Below, piece after piece: positions 45,043 through 54,100 of a DNA stretch of 64,000 nt. The stretch is taken from the NCBI RefSeq assembly GCF_002917885.1, contig NZ_PQNY01000002.1:124001-188000 (forward strand), given 5' to 3'. Position numbers and translations under genes: made by a program. The stretch is from Flavobacterium croceum DSM 17960. GTDB taxonomy: Bacteria > Bacteroidota > Bacteroidia > Flavobacteriales > Flavobacteriaceae. The notes under the pieces were generated by a model. That model did not search any database. It was not told where the DNA came from and saw nothing but the letters and a program-made list of their open reading frames with translations. Position 1 is the stretch's first letter. Every line of letters begins with the position of its first letter.

Positions 45043-46380
45043 TCAATCCCATTTAGTTGTTGTATCTTGTTGTTTACCCATTAATTCTTGTATCTTTTTC
45101 TCTTCCCACGATTTTCCAAAACCAAAGGTTTCAATAGCATGAAAAACTACTCCAAAACCCCAACCCAACATAGGATACCAAAACCATTGATAATTGGAAG
45201 TATTTAAGTTAATGATAATTAAAACAGGTATTACCGTACAATATGATATTAAATTTCCGTAAAAACCTTTTAATTTTTCTACTCTATCTTTTGCTTTAAA
45301 ATAGGTAGCATCTGCATTAGAATATATAGGAGTTTCCATAAAATGAATTTGTTTTGTTAATATTGGAATTTTTACCTTAAAAATATCTTGTGTATTTTCT
45401 ACCAAAACATTTCTAGCCGAGAGCAGGGCATATCTATTTACAATATTTTGCAAACCTACTCCTTGCCTATCTTTTAAAACTTCCCTTTTTTGAAGGTTAT
45501 TTTCTACAACCAAAAACCCATCTTGTATATATATTTTAATATGCAATGGTTTTTGCTCACTTATGGTATTGTGTTTAATACAGTTTTCGAGCAATAATTG
45601 TAAAGAAAGTGGTACTACTTTTGCTTCGGGTACTTCTGTGCTTTCTGGCAATTGAAAAGTAATGCTGTTTTCAAACCTCATTTTTAAAAGATTCATATAC
45701 GTTTTGGCAAAAGCAAGTTCTTCTTCTACCGATACGAGTTCTTTATCTTTTTGTTCCAAAACATAACGGTATATTTTTGATAATGATGTAGTAAACCGTT
45801 GTGCATTGTCGGGGTTTTCTTCTATTAATGAGCTTAATACATTTAAACTATTAAAAAGAAAATGAGGATCTATTTGATTTTTTAAACTCTCAAACTTTGC
45901 ATTGGCAGTGCCCGCAATAAGTTTTTGTTCTTTAATACGCTCTTCGCTAATAGCTTTATAAAAATAAAACAAATAAACTGTTAGTAATACAATAATAGTA
46001 ATTGTAATGGCAAATAGATAATTTTTTGGACTTTCATTTGCTAAAAACTTCTCAAAAGTAGATCCTTCCATAACTACGTCTTCAAAAACACGCAATAAAA
46101 ATATGATGAGAAGCGAGGCTATTAAAGAGCTAACAAATCCTATAATAATTCTTTTGGAAGTGTACTTATTATGTTTAAAAAACCTATCTAAATAAATGTA
46201 TATTAACGTATTTGTAGTATATAGCGATATCCCATATAACATACAATAAAAAAATGAATACAGTAAACTTTGATTAAATTCTATTTTACCCTCAAATATG
46301 TATCGCAATAACAGTATTACTCCAAAAATAATTAAAGATAATTTTATAGCTTTAACCAATTCTTTCCAAACTGTATTCAT
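45043..46380 (-). CDS. LytS-type sensor histidine kinase fused to a 2TM domain
   Basis: The 445-residue protein has four N-terminal membrane helices (about 12-30, 38-65, 78-97, 120-142). A His_kinase domain follows, with the phospho-accepting His173 in NQIDPHFLFNSLN, N-box LLLENCIKHN (about 266-275) and G-box GVGLQNI. After a KIPILTK end to the ATPase part, a complete 2TM domain follows (about 355-432; KAKDRVEKLKGFYGNLI ... YPMLGWGFGVVFHAIE ... SWEEKKIQELM). The fusion suggests that 2TM domains are a working part of the sensor. The likely response partner is the LytTR regulator at 42879. Confidence 0.9.
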   Translation of the reverse strand: MNTVWKELVKAIKLSLIIFGVILLLRYIFEGKIEFNQSLLYSFFYCMLYGISLYTTNTLIYIYLDRFFKHNKYTSKRIIIGFVSSLIASLLIIFLLRVFEDVVMEGSTFEKFLANESPKNYLFAITITIIVLLTVYLFYFYKAISEERIKEQKLIAGTANAKFESLKNQIDPHFLFNSLNVLSSLIEENPDNAQRFTTSLSKIYRYVLEQKDKELVSVEEELAFAKTYMNLLKMRFENSITFQLPESTEVPEAKVVPLSLQLLLENCIKHNTISEQKPLHIKIYIQDGFLVVENNLQKREVLKDRQGVGLQNIVNRYALLSARNVLVENTQDIFKVKIPILTKQIHFMETPIYSNADATYFKAKDRVEKLKGFYGNLISYCTVIPVLIIINLNTSNYQWFWYPMLGWGFGVVFHAIETFGFGKSWEEKKIQELMGKQQDTTTKWD

Positions 46381-46402
46381 TTCTTTAATTTTTAAATTTT
46401 AA

Positions 46403-47029
46403 TTATTTACCTCCACATGTTTTTAAGGTAGCCTCTGCTCTATCTTTACCCCAATTTGGATAAAAAGCCGATTCGGGTTTAAAACTATCAAACAATTCAA
46501 TAGATTTTCTTACTTGCTCGCACATAGGTGTTGTGTCTTGCTTCCAAAATTTTGCACCACCAATTTCATATTCTGCTTTGCAAAATACAACTCTAGGATT
46601 ATTGGGCGCTATAATCAATGCTTTCTCGTAAATAGCTTGCGCTTTTGCACCATACTTCATACCATTTGTCATAGGGTCATAAACAATCCAAGCGGTATAT
46701 ATCATGGCTTGAAGCACCATTAATTCTGGATTTTTTTCGTCTTTTGCTGTTTCTATATCTACAACTTGTTGAGCCTTAGTAAGCAAAGCGGTTATTTTTT
46801 CTTTGTCTTTGGTTTGAAAAGCATCTGTAGTGGCTATTAACCCTATATAGTAATTGGGTAACCAACTACCTTTTTCTGCCAAGGCTATACGCTCTAAAAG
46901 TGCTGTAGCTTCGGCCGACTTGCCTTCTCCCCACATTTTTAAGGCATTGCCCATACCCTGCTCAAATTGTGTTTGCGCTACTAATAATGATGTAATAAAA
47001 AATGCTACTACTGTGATAATTGTTTTCAT
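46403..47029 (-). CDS. Secreted TPR-like protein of the sensor operon
   Basis: The 208-residue protein has a signal peptide (VVAFFITSLLVAQ) and helical repeats like tetratricopeptide units (MGNALKMWGEGKSAEATALLERIA; AQAIYEKALIIAPNNPRVVFCKAEYE). The C-terminus has cysteines (MCEQV, LKTCGGK). It is probably periplasmic. It lies 22 bases before the kinase gene and has its own upstream LytTR-like site, so it may take part in sensing or in the response. No enzyme motif seen. Confidence 0.7.
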   Translation of the reverse strand: MKTIITVVAFFITSLLVAQTQFEQGMGNALKMWGEGKSAEATALLERIALAEKGSWLPNYYIGLIATTDAFQTKDKEKITALLTKAQQVVDIETAKDEKNPELMVLQAMIYTAWIVYDPMTNGMKYGAKAQAIYEKALIIAPNNPRVVFCKAEYEIGGAKFWKQDTTPMCEQVRKSIELFDSFKPESAFYPNWGKDRAEATLKTCGGK

Positions 47030-47102
47030 ACTATTGTGTTTTTATGTTTTGTTTTATTTTGATGATGTAAAATTACTTTTGATTGATTTGATGTGAAACT
47101 CT

Positions 47103-47140
47103 TTGTAACTGAATTGTAGATTTTGTATGATGAACTGTAA
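47103..47140 (-). promoter_or_regulatory. LytTR-like direct-repeat operator, copy 2
   Basis: On the minus strand TACAGTTC (47139-47132) and TACAATTC (47118-47111) are direct repeats with a 21-bp period, followed by GTTAC. The pattern and spacing match LytTR-type sites (the AgrA site uses ACAGTTAAG-like repeats about 21 bp apart). The site ends about 80 bases before the secreted TPR-like gene at the head of the kinase operon. Confidence 0.6.
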
Positions 47141-47143
47141 GTA

Positions 47144-49297
47144 TTATAAATTTTTCAATTGATTGTCTTTTTTATCTTGACTAATCGTCCAGAAAAAGCC
47201 TACAAAGAAGAACCTATCGGCTGTTGGTGTTATTGCTTTTCTATCGTAAATTCCGTTTGTATTGGGTGTATTAGCATATTCATAACCGTATACATTTTGC
47301 GTTCCTAATACATTGGTAACCGAAAAATAAAGTATTTTTTGTTGCGAAATAAGGTATGCCCAATTAAAACTTAAATTGTTGTAAACTTTGGTTTTACCGT
47401 TCATAAAAACACTCTCGTTTGGGTTGTTGTAAGGGCGACCAGAGGTAAATGTATGCGAAAATCCTACTTGCGAACGCAAATCGTTTATCCAGTATTTAGT
47501 TACTAACGATAGTGTGTGTGCTGCTGCAAAACTAGGTGTTACTTTGTTTGCATAATTTTTATAATCTCTTTGCGCATCTAAATAAGAATACGACAACCAA
47601 TATTCTAAATTTTTAATGCTTTTGCCATCTCTCCAAAACAAATCAAACCCTTTTGCATCGCCATTACCCAAATTGGTGTAAGTAGAATTGTATTCTGCCA
47701 ATCTTGTATTGTATTTTATTAAATTATCGTACTTTTTAAAATAAAACTCTGTTTTAAGTGTTCTACTTCCTTTGTTGTATTGGTAGCTAAAAATATAATG
47801 TGCTGCCTTTTCGTTTTGCAATTGGTTTGTAAATTTTAAATAAGCTTGGTTTGGTGCTTGTTCAAACAAACCATAAGCCAATGAAAACTGACTCGTTTTG
47901 TTTACTTTATACCCAAAAGATACTCTAGGCATAATACTACTTTGATGTAAATAATCGTTGTTTGCAAAACGCAAGCCTGTTTTTAAAAGCATTTTTTTAG
48001 TAAGCATAATATCTGTTTCTGCAAAGGCTGCTACAATGTTTGCTTTATATCCGTATTGAAAATCTGTGGTTTGAAAAACATTGTAATTTTCGTCGAAATT
48101 AGTATTGAAATAATCGGCTCCAAAAGTGAGTTTTAGTTGTTTGGAAAACGATTTTCGTAATCGCGTTTTTAAGTGATAAGCGTGCTCTGTATTGTGCAAA
48201 CGATCTACATGTAAACCTATTTTATTTTCGCCCAAACCAAAACTTAATCCAGAGAACAATTGCCAACGGTTACCTAAGTTGTATTTGTAAGAAGTATTTA
48301 AATAGAAATTTTGGTTGTTCATATCTACTTCTGTATTTTTAGGATTGTTGATACTCTCTTGTACCAAGTTGAATTTTGAAACATCAAAGGCGGCATAGAG
48401 TTTAAACAAACCTTCTTCCGATTTGTGTCTAAAAACTGTTTCTCCAGATAGGGTTTGGTAAGGTTTGTTCCAAGTAACATTTTGAGGTATTAAGGCTTGA
48501 TAAGGCTGTAAGTTTAAATAAGCTGCGTTTACCGAAAGTGAATTTTTTTTCCAAACTTGTGTATTGGCTAAACCTAAACCCACTGTCATTAACGAAATAT
48601 CGGTTTTTTCTACCGACTCTTCATCATTCGTATTCAGTAATAATACACTCGATAAGGCTTCTCCATATTCTGCAGAATATCCGCCTGTAGAAAAAGAAAT
48701 TCCGCTAAAAAGAAATGGAGAAAATCTACCACGTGTAGGCACATTTTGCGATGAGGCTCCATAAGGCTGTGCTACTCGTAAACCATCTACATAGGTTTGT
48801 GCCTCGTCTGCTTCTCCACCACGAACAAAAAGTCTACCACTTTCGCCTACGGTACTTGTGCCTGGTAGCGTTTGCAACGCTGCTATTATATCGCCATTTG
48901 AGCCTGCTGTTGTAACAATATCTAGTGGTTTTAACACCGTTACTTTTGCTTTTTCTCCTGCTTCAAAAGTACCTGCTGTAATCACTACTTCGTTGAGTGT
49001 ATTGGCACTTTCTTTTAGTATGTAGGTGCGTGGTTTATAACTTTCAATAACAATATTTTGTTTTATGGTTTCATACGACAAAAAAGTAATTTGTAGTACT
49101 TGATTGCCTTTGGCTTGAGTTTCAAACAAAAAATCTCCTTTTTCATTTGATGAACCTCCATCGTAAGTGCCTTCTACAAAAATGTTGGCTCCTTGTATTG
49201 GATTCCCTTTGGTATCGGTAACTTTTCCAGAAATTTTGGTTTGAGCAAAACCCAAAACAGTGCCTAAGCATAGAAATAAAGTGTAAAATATTTTCAT
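47144..49297 (-). CDS. TonB-dependent receptor with carboxypeptidase-like regulatory domain
   Basis: The 717-residue outer-membrane protein has a signal peptide (LFLCLGTVLGFAQ), a CarboxypepD_reg-like domain (about 20-105; ISGKVTDTKGNPIQGANIFVEGT), a plug domain (about 110-225; TTAGSNGDIIAALQTLPGT, RLFVRGGEADEAQTYVDG) and a barrel to the C-terminus. It takes up a scarce nutrient with TonB energy. No SusD gene follows, so a glycan substrate is less likely. A LytTR-like site lies 64-93 bases before the start, and the gene heads the sensor cluster. Confidence 0.92.
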   Translation of the reverse strand: MKIFYTLFLCLGTVLGFAQTKISGKVTDTKGNPIQGANIFVEGTYDGGSSNEKGDFLFETQAKGNQVLQITFLSYETIKQNIVIESYKPRTYILKESANTLNEVVITAGTFEAGEKAKVTVLKPLDIVTTAGSNGDIIAALQTLPGTSTVGESGRLFVRGGEADEAQTYVDGLRVAQPYGASSQNVPTRGRFSPFLFSGISFSTGGYSAEYGEALSSVLLLNTNDEESVEKTDISLMTVGLGLANTQVWKKNSLSVNAAYLNLQPYQALIPQNVTWNKPYQTLSGETVFRHKSEEGLFKLYAAFDVSKFNLVQESINNPKNTEVDMNNQNFYLNTSYKYNLGNRWQLFSGLSFGLGENKIGLHVDRLHNTEHAYHLKTRLRKSFSKQLKLTFGADYFNTNFDENYNVFQTTDFQYGYKANIVAAFAETDIMLTKKMLLKTGLRFANNDYLHQSSIMPRVSFGYKVNKTSQFSLAYGLFEQAPNQAYLKFTNQLQNEKAAHYIFSYQYNKGSRTLKTEFYFKKYDNLIKYNTRLAEYNSTYTNLGNGDAKGFDLFWRDGKSIKNLEYWLSYSYLDAQRDYKNYANKVTPSFAAAHTLSLVTKYWINDLRSQVGFSHTFTSGRPYNNPNESVFMNGKTKVYNNLSFNWAYLISQQKILYFSVTNVLGTQNVYGYEYANTPNTNGIYDRKAITPTADRFFFVGFFWTISQDKKDNQLKNL

Positions 49298-49352
49298 AGT
49301 TTGTTATTTTGATACCACAAAGTTGATACAATATAGTAATTATAAAAATACA

Positions 49353-49390
49353 ATGTAACCGAATTGTATTATTTTAAAGATGAATTGTAA
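49353..49390 (-). promoter_or_regulatory. LytTR-like direct-repeat operator, copy 1
   Basis: On the minus strand TACAATTC occurs twice (49389-49382 and 49368-49361), 21 bp apart, followed by GGTTACAT. The 38-base block aligns over its length with the site at 47103-47140: both repeats, the CATC just after the first repeat, AAAAT in the spacer and GTTACA at the end are shared. It lies upstream of the TonB receptor. Confidence 0.6.
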
Positions 49391-49467
49391 TTTTAATGCT
49401 ATGGTGAAAATTATGTGCTGTATATAAAAACGTATTTGTTTTTAATACTTTAGCCTAAATAACATCA

Positions 49468-49504
49468 AAAGGTTTACTCATTAATAGTGAATAAACCTTT
49501 TTTT
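49468..49504 (+). terminator. Orphan terminator-like hairpin
   Basis: A 9-bp stem AAAGGTTTA / TAAACCTTT with a 15-base loop is followed by a T7 tract on the plus strand. No plus-strand gene ends before it. It may be a backup terminator for the minus strand or the end of an unseen small RNA. Confidence 0.5.
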
Positions 49505-49682
49505 GATTATGCTTTCGCACTTATTTGTACAGTATAAAATTTGAGAAGTTGTACTACTTATTTTTTTACAGATTTTAAGAATAGTAATGATAATCTGTTG
49601 GAATTTATTATTTATAAGATAAAATTTTAAAAACTAAAAAGGTATTTAAAAACTGATAAAGACTTAAATATCTATAAATGAA

Positions 49683-49718
49683 AAGGGTAAATTTTAATGA
49701 AGTATAAAATTTACCCTT
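49683..49718 (-). terminator. Terminator after the FAD-linked oxidase
   Basis: A perfect 14-bp stem AAGGGTAAATTTTA / TAAAATTTACCCTT with an 8-base loop lies 20 bases past the oxidase stop. The minus strand continues with a short T run. Confidence 0.75.
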
Positions 49719-49738
49719 AAATTATTAGAAAATTGACT

Positions 49739-51145
49739 TTAAATATCTTCGTCTGGAAAAATTTTACCTGGGTTTAAAATATTGTTTGGATCAAAAATAC
49801 GTTTTATACCTTCCATAAGTTCCAAATGGGTTTTACTAAAAGCAATATCCATGTAATTTTTTTGTACCCAACCAATTCCGTGCTCGCCAGATAAGGTTCC
49901 TTTTAATGAAACTGTAAGCTCAAAAATTTCTCGTATGCCTTTGGGTACTTCTTTTTGCCATTGCTCTTCGGAAAGGTTTGCTTTAATAATATTTACATGC
50001 AAATTTCCATCGCCTGCATGCCCATAACACACCGATTTAAACCCATATTTTTCTCCTATTTGCTTAATACCTTTTAGCAATTTGGGCAACTCATATCTTG
50101 GTACTACTGTATCTTCTTCTTTGTATACAGAGTTTGCTTTTACGGCTTCGGCTACGCCTCTGCGCATCTTCCAGAGTGCATTTTTTTGATCTTCGGTATC
50201 TGCAAAAAGAACCTCGTCTATTTCAAATTGTTCTACCACCGAAACAATTTTTTCGGCTTCTTGCATTAATATACCTAGATAATTACCATCTACTTCTATT
50301 AATAAATGTGCTTGATGGTTTGGTTTTACGGCTACACTTATACCTTCTACATACCGTAATGACCAATCTATAGCATCGCGCTCCATAAACTCTAAAGCAC
50401 TTGGTGTAATACCTGCTTTAAAAATTTCAGAAACTGCCTCGCAAGCTTGTTCAGCTTTATAAAAAGGTACTAACATGAGTATATTATGGTTTACTTTTGG
50501 AAGCAACTTGAGTACAATTTTGGTAACAATACCTAGTGTTCCTTCGCTACCAACCATAAGTTGGGTAAGATTGTAACCTGTAGCGTTTTTTAATGTATTT
50601 GCTCCTGTCCAGATAATTTCGCCATTGGGCAATACAACTTCTAAGTTTAAAACATAGTCTTTTGTAACCCCATATTTTACAGCGCGTGCTCCGCCTGAGT
50701 TTTCAGCGATATTTCCGCCAATAAAACAACTCCCTAAACTACTTGGGTCTACTGGGTAAAAAAGTCCTTTATCTGCAACAGCTTCTCTTAGTATTTGGGT
50801 AATTACGGCAGGCTCTGTAATTACCTGCACGTTTTTTTCATCTATATCGATTATTTTATTTAATCGCTCGGTAGAGAGTGCTATGCCTCCATATACAGAA
50901 AGCGCCCCGCCACTTAAACCGGTTTTGCCTCCTATGGGTGTAGTAGGTATTTTAAATTCGTTGGCAAGTTTAATAATTTCGGCTATTTCAAAAGTATTGG
51001 CAGGTTTTACCACTATATGAGGTGGAAAAGTTAAATCTTCTGTTTCATCATGACCATAATTATTTAAGGTTTCTTGGTCTGTAAAAACATAGTTTTCTCC
51101 TACTATCTTTTTTATTTCGCTTAAAATGTGTGCCAAATTATTCAT
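49739..51145 (-). CDS. FAD-linked oxidase, glycolate/D-lactate dehydrogenase type (GlcD-like)
   Basis: The 468-residue flavoprotein has a PCMH FAD-binding domain (about 35-215; VVKPANTFEIAEIIKLANE, PTTPIGGKTGLSGGAL, DPSSLGSCFIGGNIAENSGGARA, GSEGTLGIVTKI) and a C-terminal FAD_oxidase_C domain with the metal-binding YGHAGDGNLHVNI and SGEHGIGWVQK. It oxidises a 2-hydroxy acid such as D-lactate or glycolate. ATG at 51145 is chosen; an upstream in-frame start would overlap the neighbour's stop. D-lactate is the end product of methylglyoxal detoxification, which would fit mgsA in this window (inference). Confidence 0.9.
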   Translation of the reverse strand: MNNLAHILSEIKKIVGENYVFTDQETLNNYGHDETEDLTFPPHIVVKPANTFEIAEIIKLANEFKIPTTPIGGKTGLSGGALSVYGGIALSTERLNKIIDIDEKNVQVITEPAVITQILREAVADKGLFYPVDPSSLGSCFIGGNIAENSGGARAVKYGVTKDYVLNLEVVLPNGEIIWTGANTLKNATGYNLTQLMVGSEGTLGIVTKIVLKLLPKVNHNILMLVPFYKAEQACEAVSEIFKAGITPSALEFMERDAIDWSLRYVEGISVAVKPNHQAHLLIEVDGNYLGILMQEAEKIVSVVEQFEIDEVLFADTEDQKNALWKMRRGVAEAVKANSVYKEEDTVVPRYELPKLLKGIKQIGEKYGFKSVCYGHAGDGNLHVNIIKANLSEEQWQKEVPKGIREIFELTVSLKGTLSGEHGIGWVQKNYMDIAFSKTHLELMEGIKRIFDPNNILNPGKIFPDEDI

Positions 51146-51155
51146 ACTATACTTT

Positions 51156-54100
51156 TTATTTAAATCCAACTATTTGCTCTTCGGCAGCAATAACTTCTTC
51201 TACATATTTTTTAAACAAAGGATAATCTGAAGGTTTTATGTTTTCCCAAGATAGTAGTGCATTTCTTGTTACCTTGAGTGTATTTGGAGCTGTAAGTTCG
51301 TATGAAATACTATAGGAATGACCTTTAAAACTTAAGGTTTTGTTTTGTGGTATCTCTATAATTTTCATCTCTTTGGGTACATTTACAAATACTGTATTGT
51401 GGTATTCGTTTGTGTTTTCATAATTCATGTAACGGATATCATATTTTCTAGTATCTTGTGATATAATATCTCGTGTATATACATTTTGAATAAAATTTAC
51501 TGGCATTATTTTTAAACTTCCAACTGTTTGTAAACGCTCTTGTATAGAAAACTGGGTTTCAAACTGCATACTTGGTTCAAACATTTCGTTTGATAGTTGT
51601 TTGGCATATTTGTAGGTAACAACTTTTTTTAGAATTTGATTAAAATCTTCTTCAATTCTTTTCTTTCTAATTTCTTCTGTAGTAGAAGGTAAAAAGAATT
51701 CATTATAATACGATTTTCCTGCACCCTGTTGAGTTATTTTGTTTGTAAACGTTTTCGAATTTTCATCAACATTTATTACTGTTTCTGAAGTAGTTATATT
51801 TTTTATAGCATTGGTAAACGGTATTTTAACAATCGTGCTTTTTTCGTTTTCTGTTTTATCAAAAGAAATAACTAGAGCGTTGGCTTGATATAAAGACATG
51901 GGTAAAGCTTTAAAAGGCAAATATTTATCGGTAAGTTCTAGAAAATATTCTTTATTATCGATCCAAACCTTTACAATACAATGGTTAAAGTCTTTGTTTG
52001 GTAATGCCATAGCGGCATCGCCATTATCGTTGGTAAGCACTAAAACCAAATTTGCTTTAAGGTTTGCCATTTGTGCTAAAGAAACAAACAAGGTTGATAC
52101 ATCTTTACAATCACCTAACTTGGTGGTAATGGTTTTTGAAGGTTTTTGAGGCACATAACCACTCTGACGAAAATCTTGAGAGCTGTAGTTGATGTTTTTT
52201 TCTATATAAGTGTAAATCTTTTTGGCTCGCTCTTCTTCTGAAAGATTACTAAACCCATTAGGGAAAATTTCGGTAAAGGTATTTTTGGTTATTTTATCTG
52301 TTTTTAAATTCTTTTTTACTAGGTCTGCGTACCAATTGGAGATTTCTTTCCAACTTTGTATAGTACCTACTTGCAAAGTGTTTGTAATATCGCCATAAAT
52401 AGGTGCATAAGGTTCTTGTAAAGCTAAAGCTGGAACGTTTGTTTTTTTCCAAACCATACAGTTTTTACCATTTATTTTTTTTGTACTAAAAGGCATTTGA
52501 CCATTATTGTAATAGGTATTAAATTTAACATCTTGCGGGTAGATTATGGTAAAACTTACTTCTACTTCTGGGTAAATAGAATTAAAATAACACGATACAT
52601 CAAAATCTTTGTAAAATCTGCCATACGAGTTTTCAAAACGATCATACTGAATAAACAAAACATCTCCAACTTTTAAATCTGTAAATACCAATGTACCTCC
52701 TCCATCATCTGCAGGAACCACACTACCGTCTTGTTTAATAACTTCAGATTTGATAATATTATCATAATTGGATATTGAATATTCTTTCATTTCTTCTATC
52801 CCTTTCTCTGAAGTGATTTCGTAGACATAGGTTACTTTGGATTTTCTACCTCCTTCTGGCAATACATTTACAATATATTCATCGAGTAAATAAGTAACGC
52901 CAAAGTCTCCTTTTAAAGTGGTATTTCTTCTCTCTTTAATAAGTTTATAAATATCTTTGGTTTCTACATCTTCAATCTCATCGTGTACTTTGGTAATATC
53001 ATACAATCGTTCTCTTAAATCGCTGTCGCCAGAATTGTGCGAAAGAGATTCTCTAATATATTTTTCGGCATTTTTAATATCTTTTTTATCAATATAAACT
53101 TGAGCTTTTTTCTTTAAATTTTCAAATGAATAAGGATAATATGCTAAATTTTCTTCTATATATTGCAATGCTTCATCGTACTTATTTTCGTTATTCAATA
53201 CAGTAATGTATCGGTTTCTATAATCGTTTAAATACGGGTACTTATTTATTTGTTGCAACATAAGTTTTTTGGCATCTTCCTTTCTATTGGCATCTTGGTA
53301 AGAGCTTATAAGCATTCTTTGCACTTCATAGTCTTCTACAGATGCGTTTATTTCTTCTAGCATTTGCAAATATTTTGTCTTATCATCTTTAAGACTTAAA
53401 TATAACGAAGCCACAATTTGTTTAAAATTGATGTTATTGTGCGAATTGTCTAGTAGATTTTGCATTAAAGAAAACATTTTTTCTTTATCTAAATTTCTAG
53501 AGGCAAGTATAAAATCAAACATATTGGTATAATATATTGCTTTATATTGCTTGCTTTTATCTCTATATTCTTCGAGTTCTTTTAAGGGCGCGTTTCTTAA
53601 CCAATCGGAATCACTCATTTTATTTAACGTACATAAAACATAGTCTTTATCGTTGGTTTCCATATTTTTAAAAATCTCTTCTACCTTTTGAGAATCATCC
53701 ATTAATGTATAATATTTATTAAAATATTTCATTATTAGAGAGCTTTTTGGATATTTAATATCTAAACCTTCTAGAGCTTCTTGTGCTAGTTCTTTTTTCT
53801 CATTGGCAGCATAAGCCTCGTAAAGTAATATTCTATACAATACATTATCTGGATTTTTGGCTACTAAATCTTTAAAATATTTTTCAAACGGAAGACTTAC
53901 TTCTTGTGGATTAATTTCTTCTAATGAAGATGTTTGATAAGGCATATAAGTATCGGAATATTGCAACTCAGTAGCAATTGTAGTATCTAAATTTCTGAGT
54001 AAAACGGCCAAATAACTTGCTCTTTCATTTTCTACTTTAAACAAAATTCTGTTCGTACCTTTTTTAAGGTTTATGGTAAGAGTATAAGCGTCAATATTAT

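Larger units (their letters stand above)
49298..49738. other. Intergenic region (441 bases)
   Basis: This is the only gap above 300 bases. From left to right it holds the upstream region of the TonB receptor with the LytTR-like site (49353-49390), a terminator-like hairpin facing the plus strand (49468-49504), a featureless A/T-rich stretch, and the terminator of the oxidase gene (49683-49718). No credible open reading frame is present. Confidence 0.6.
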
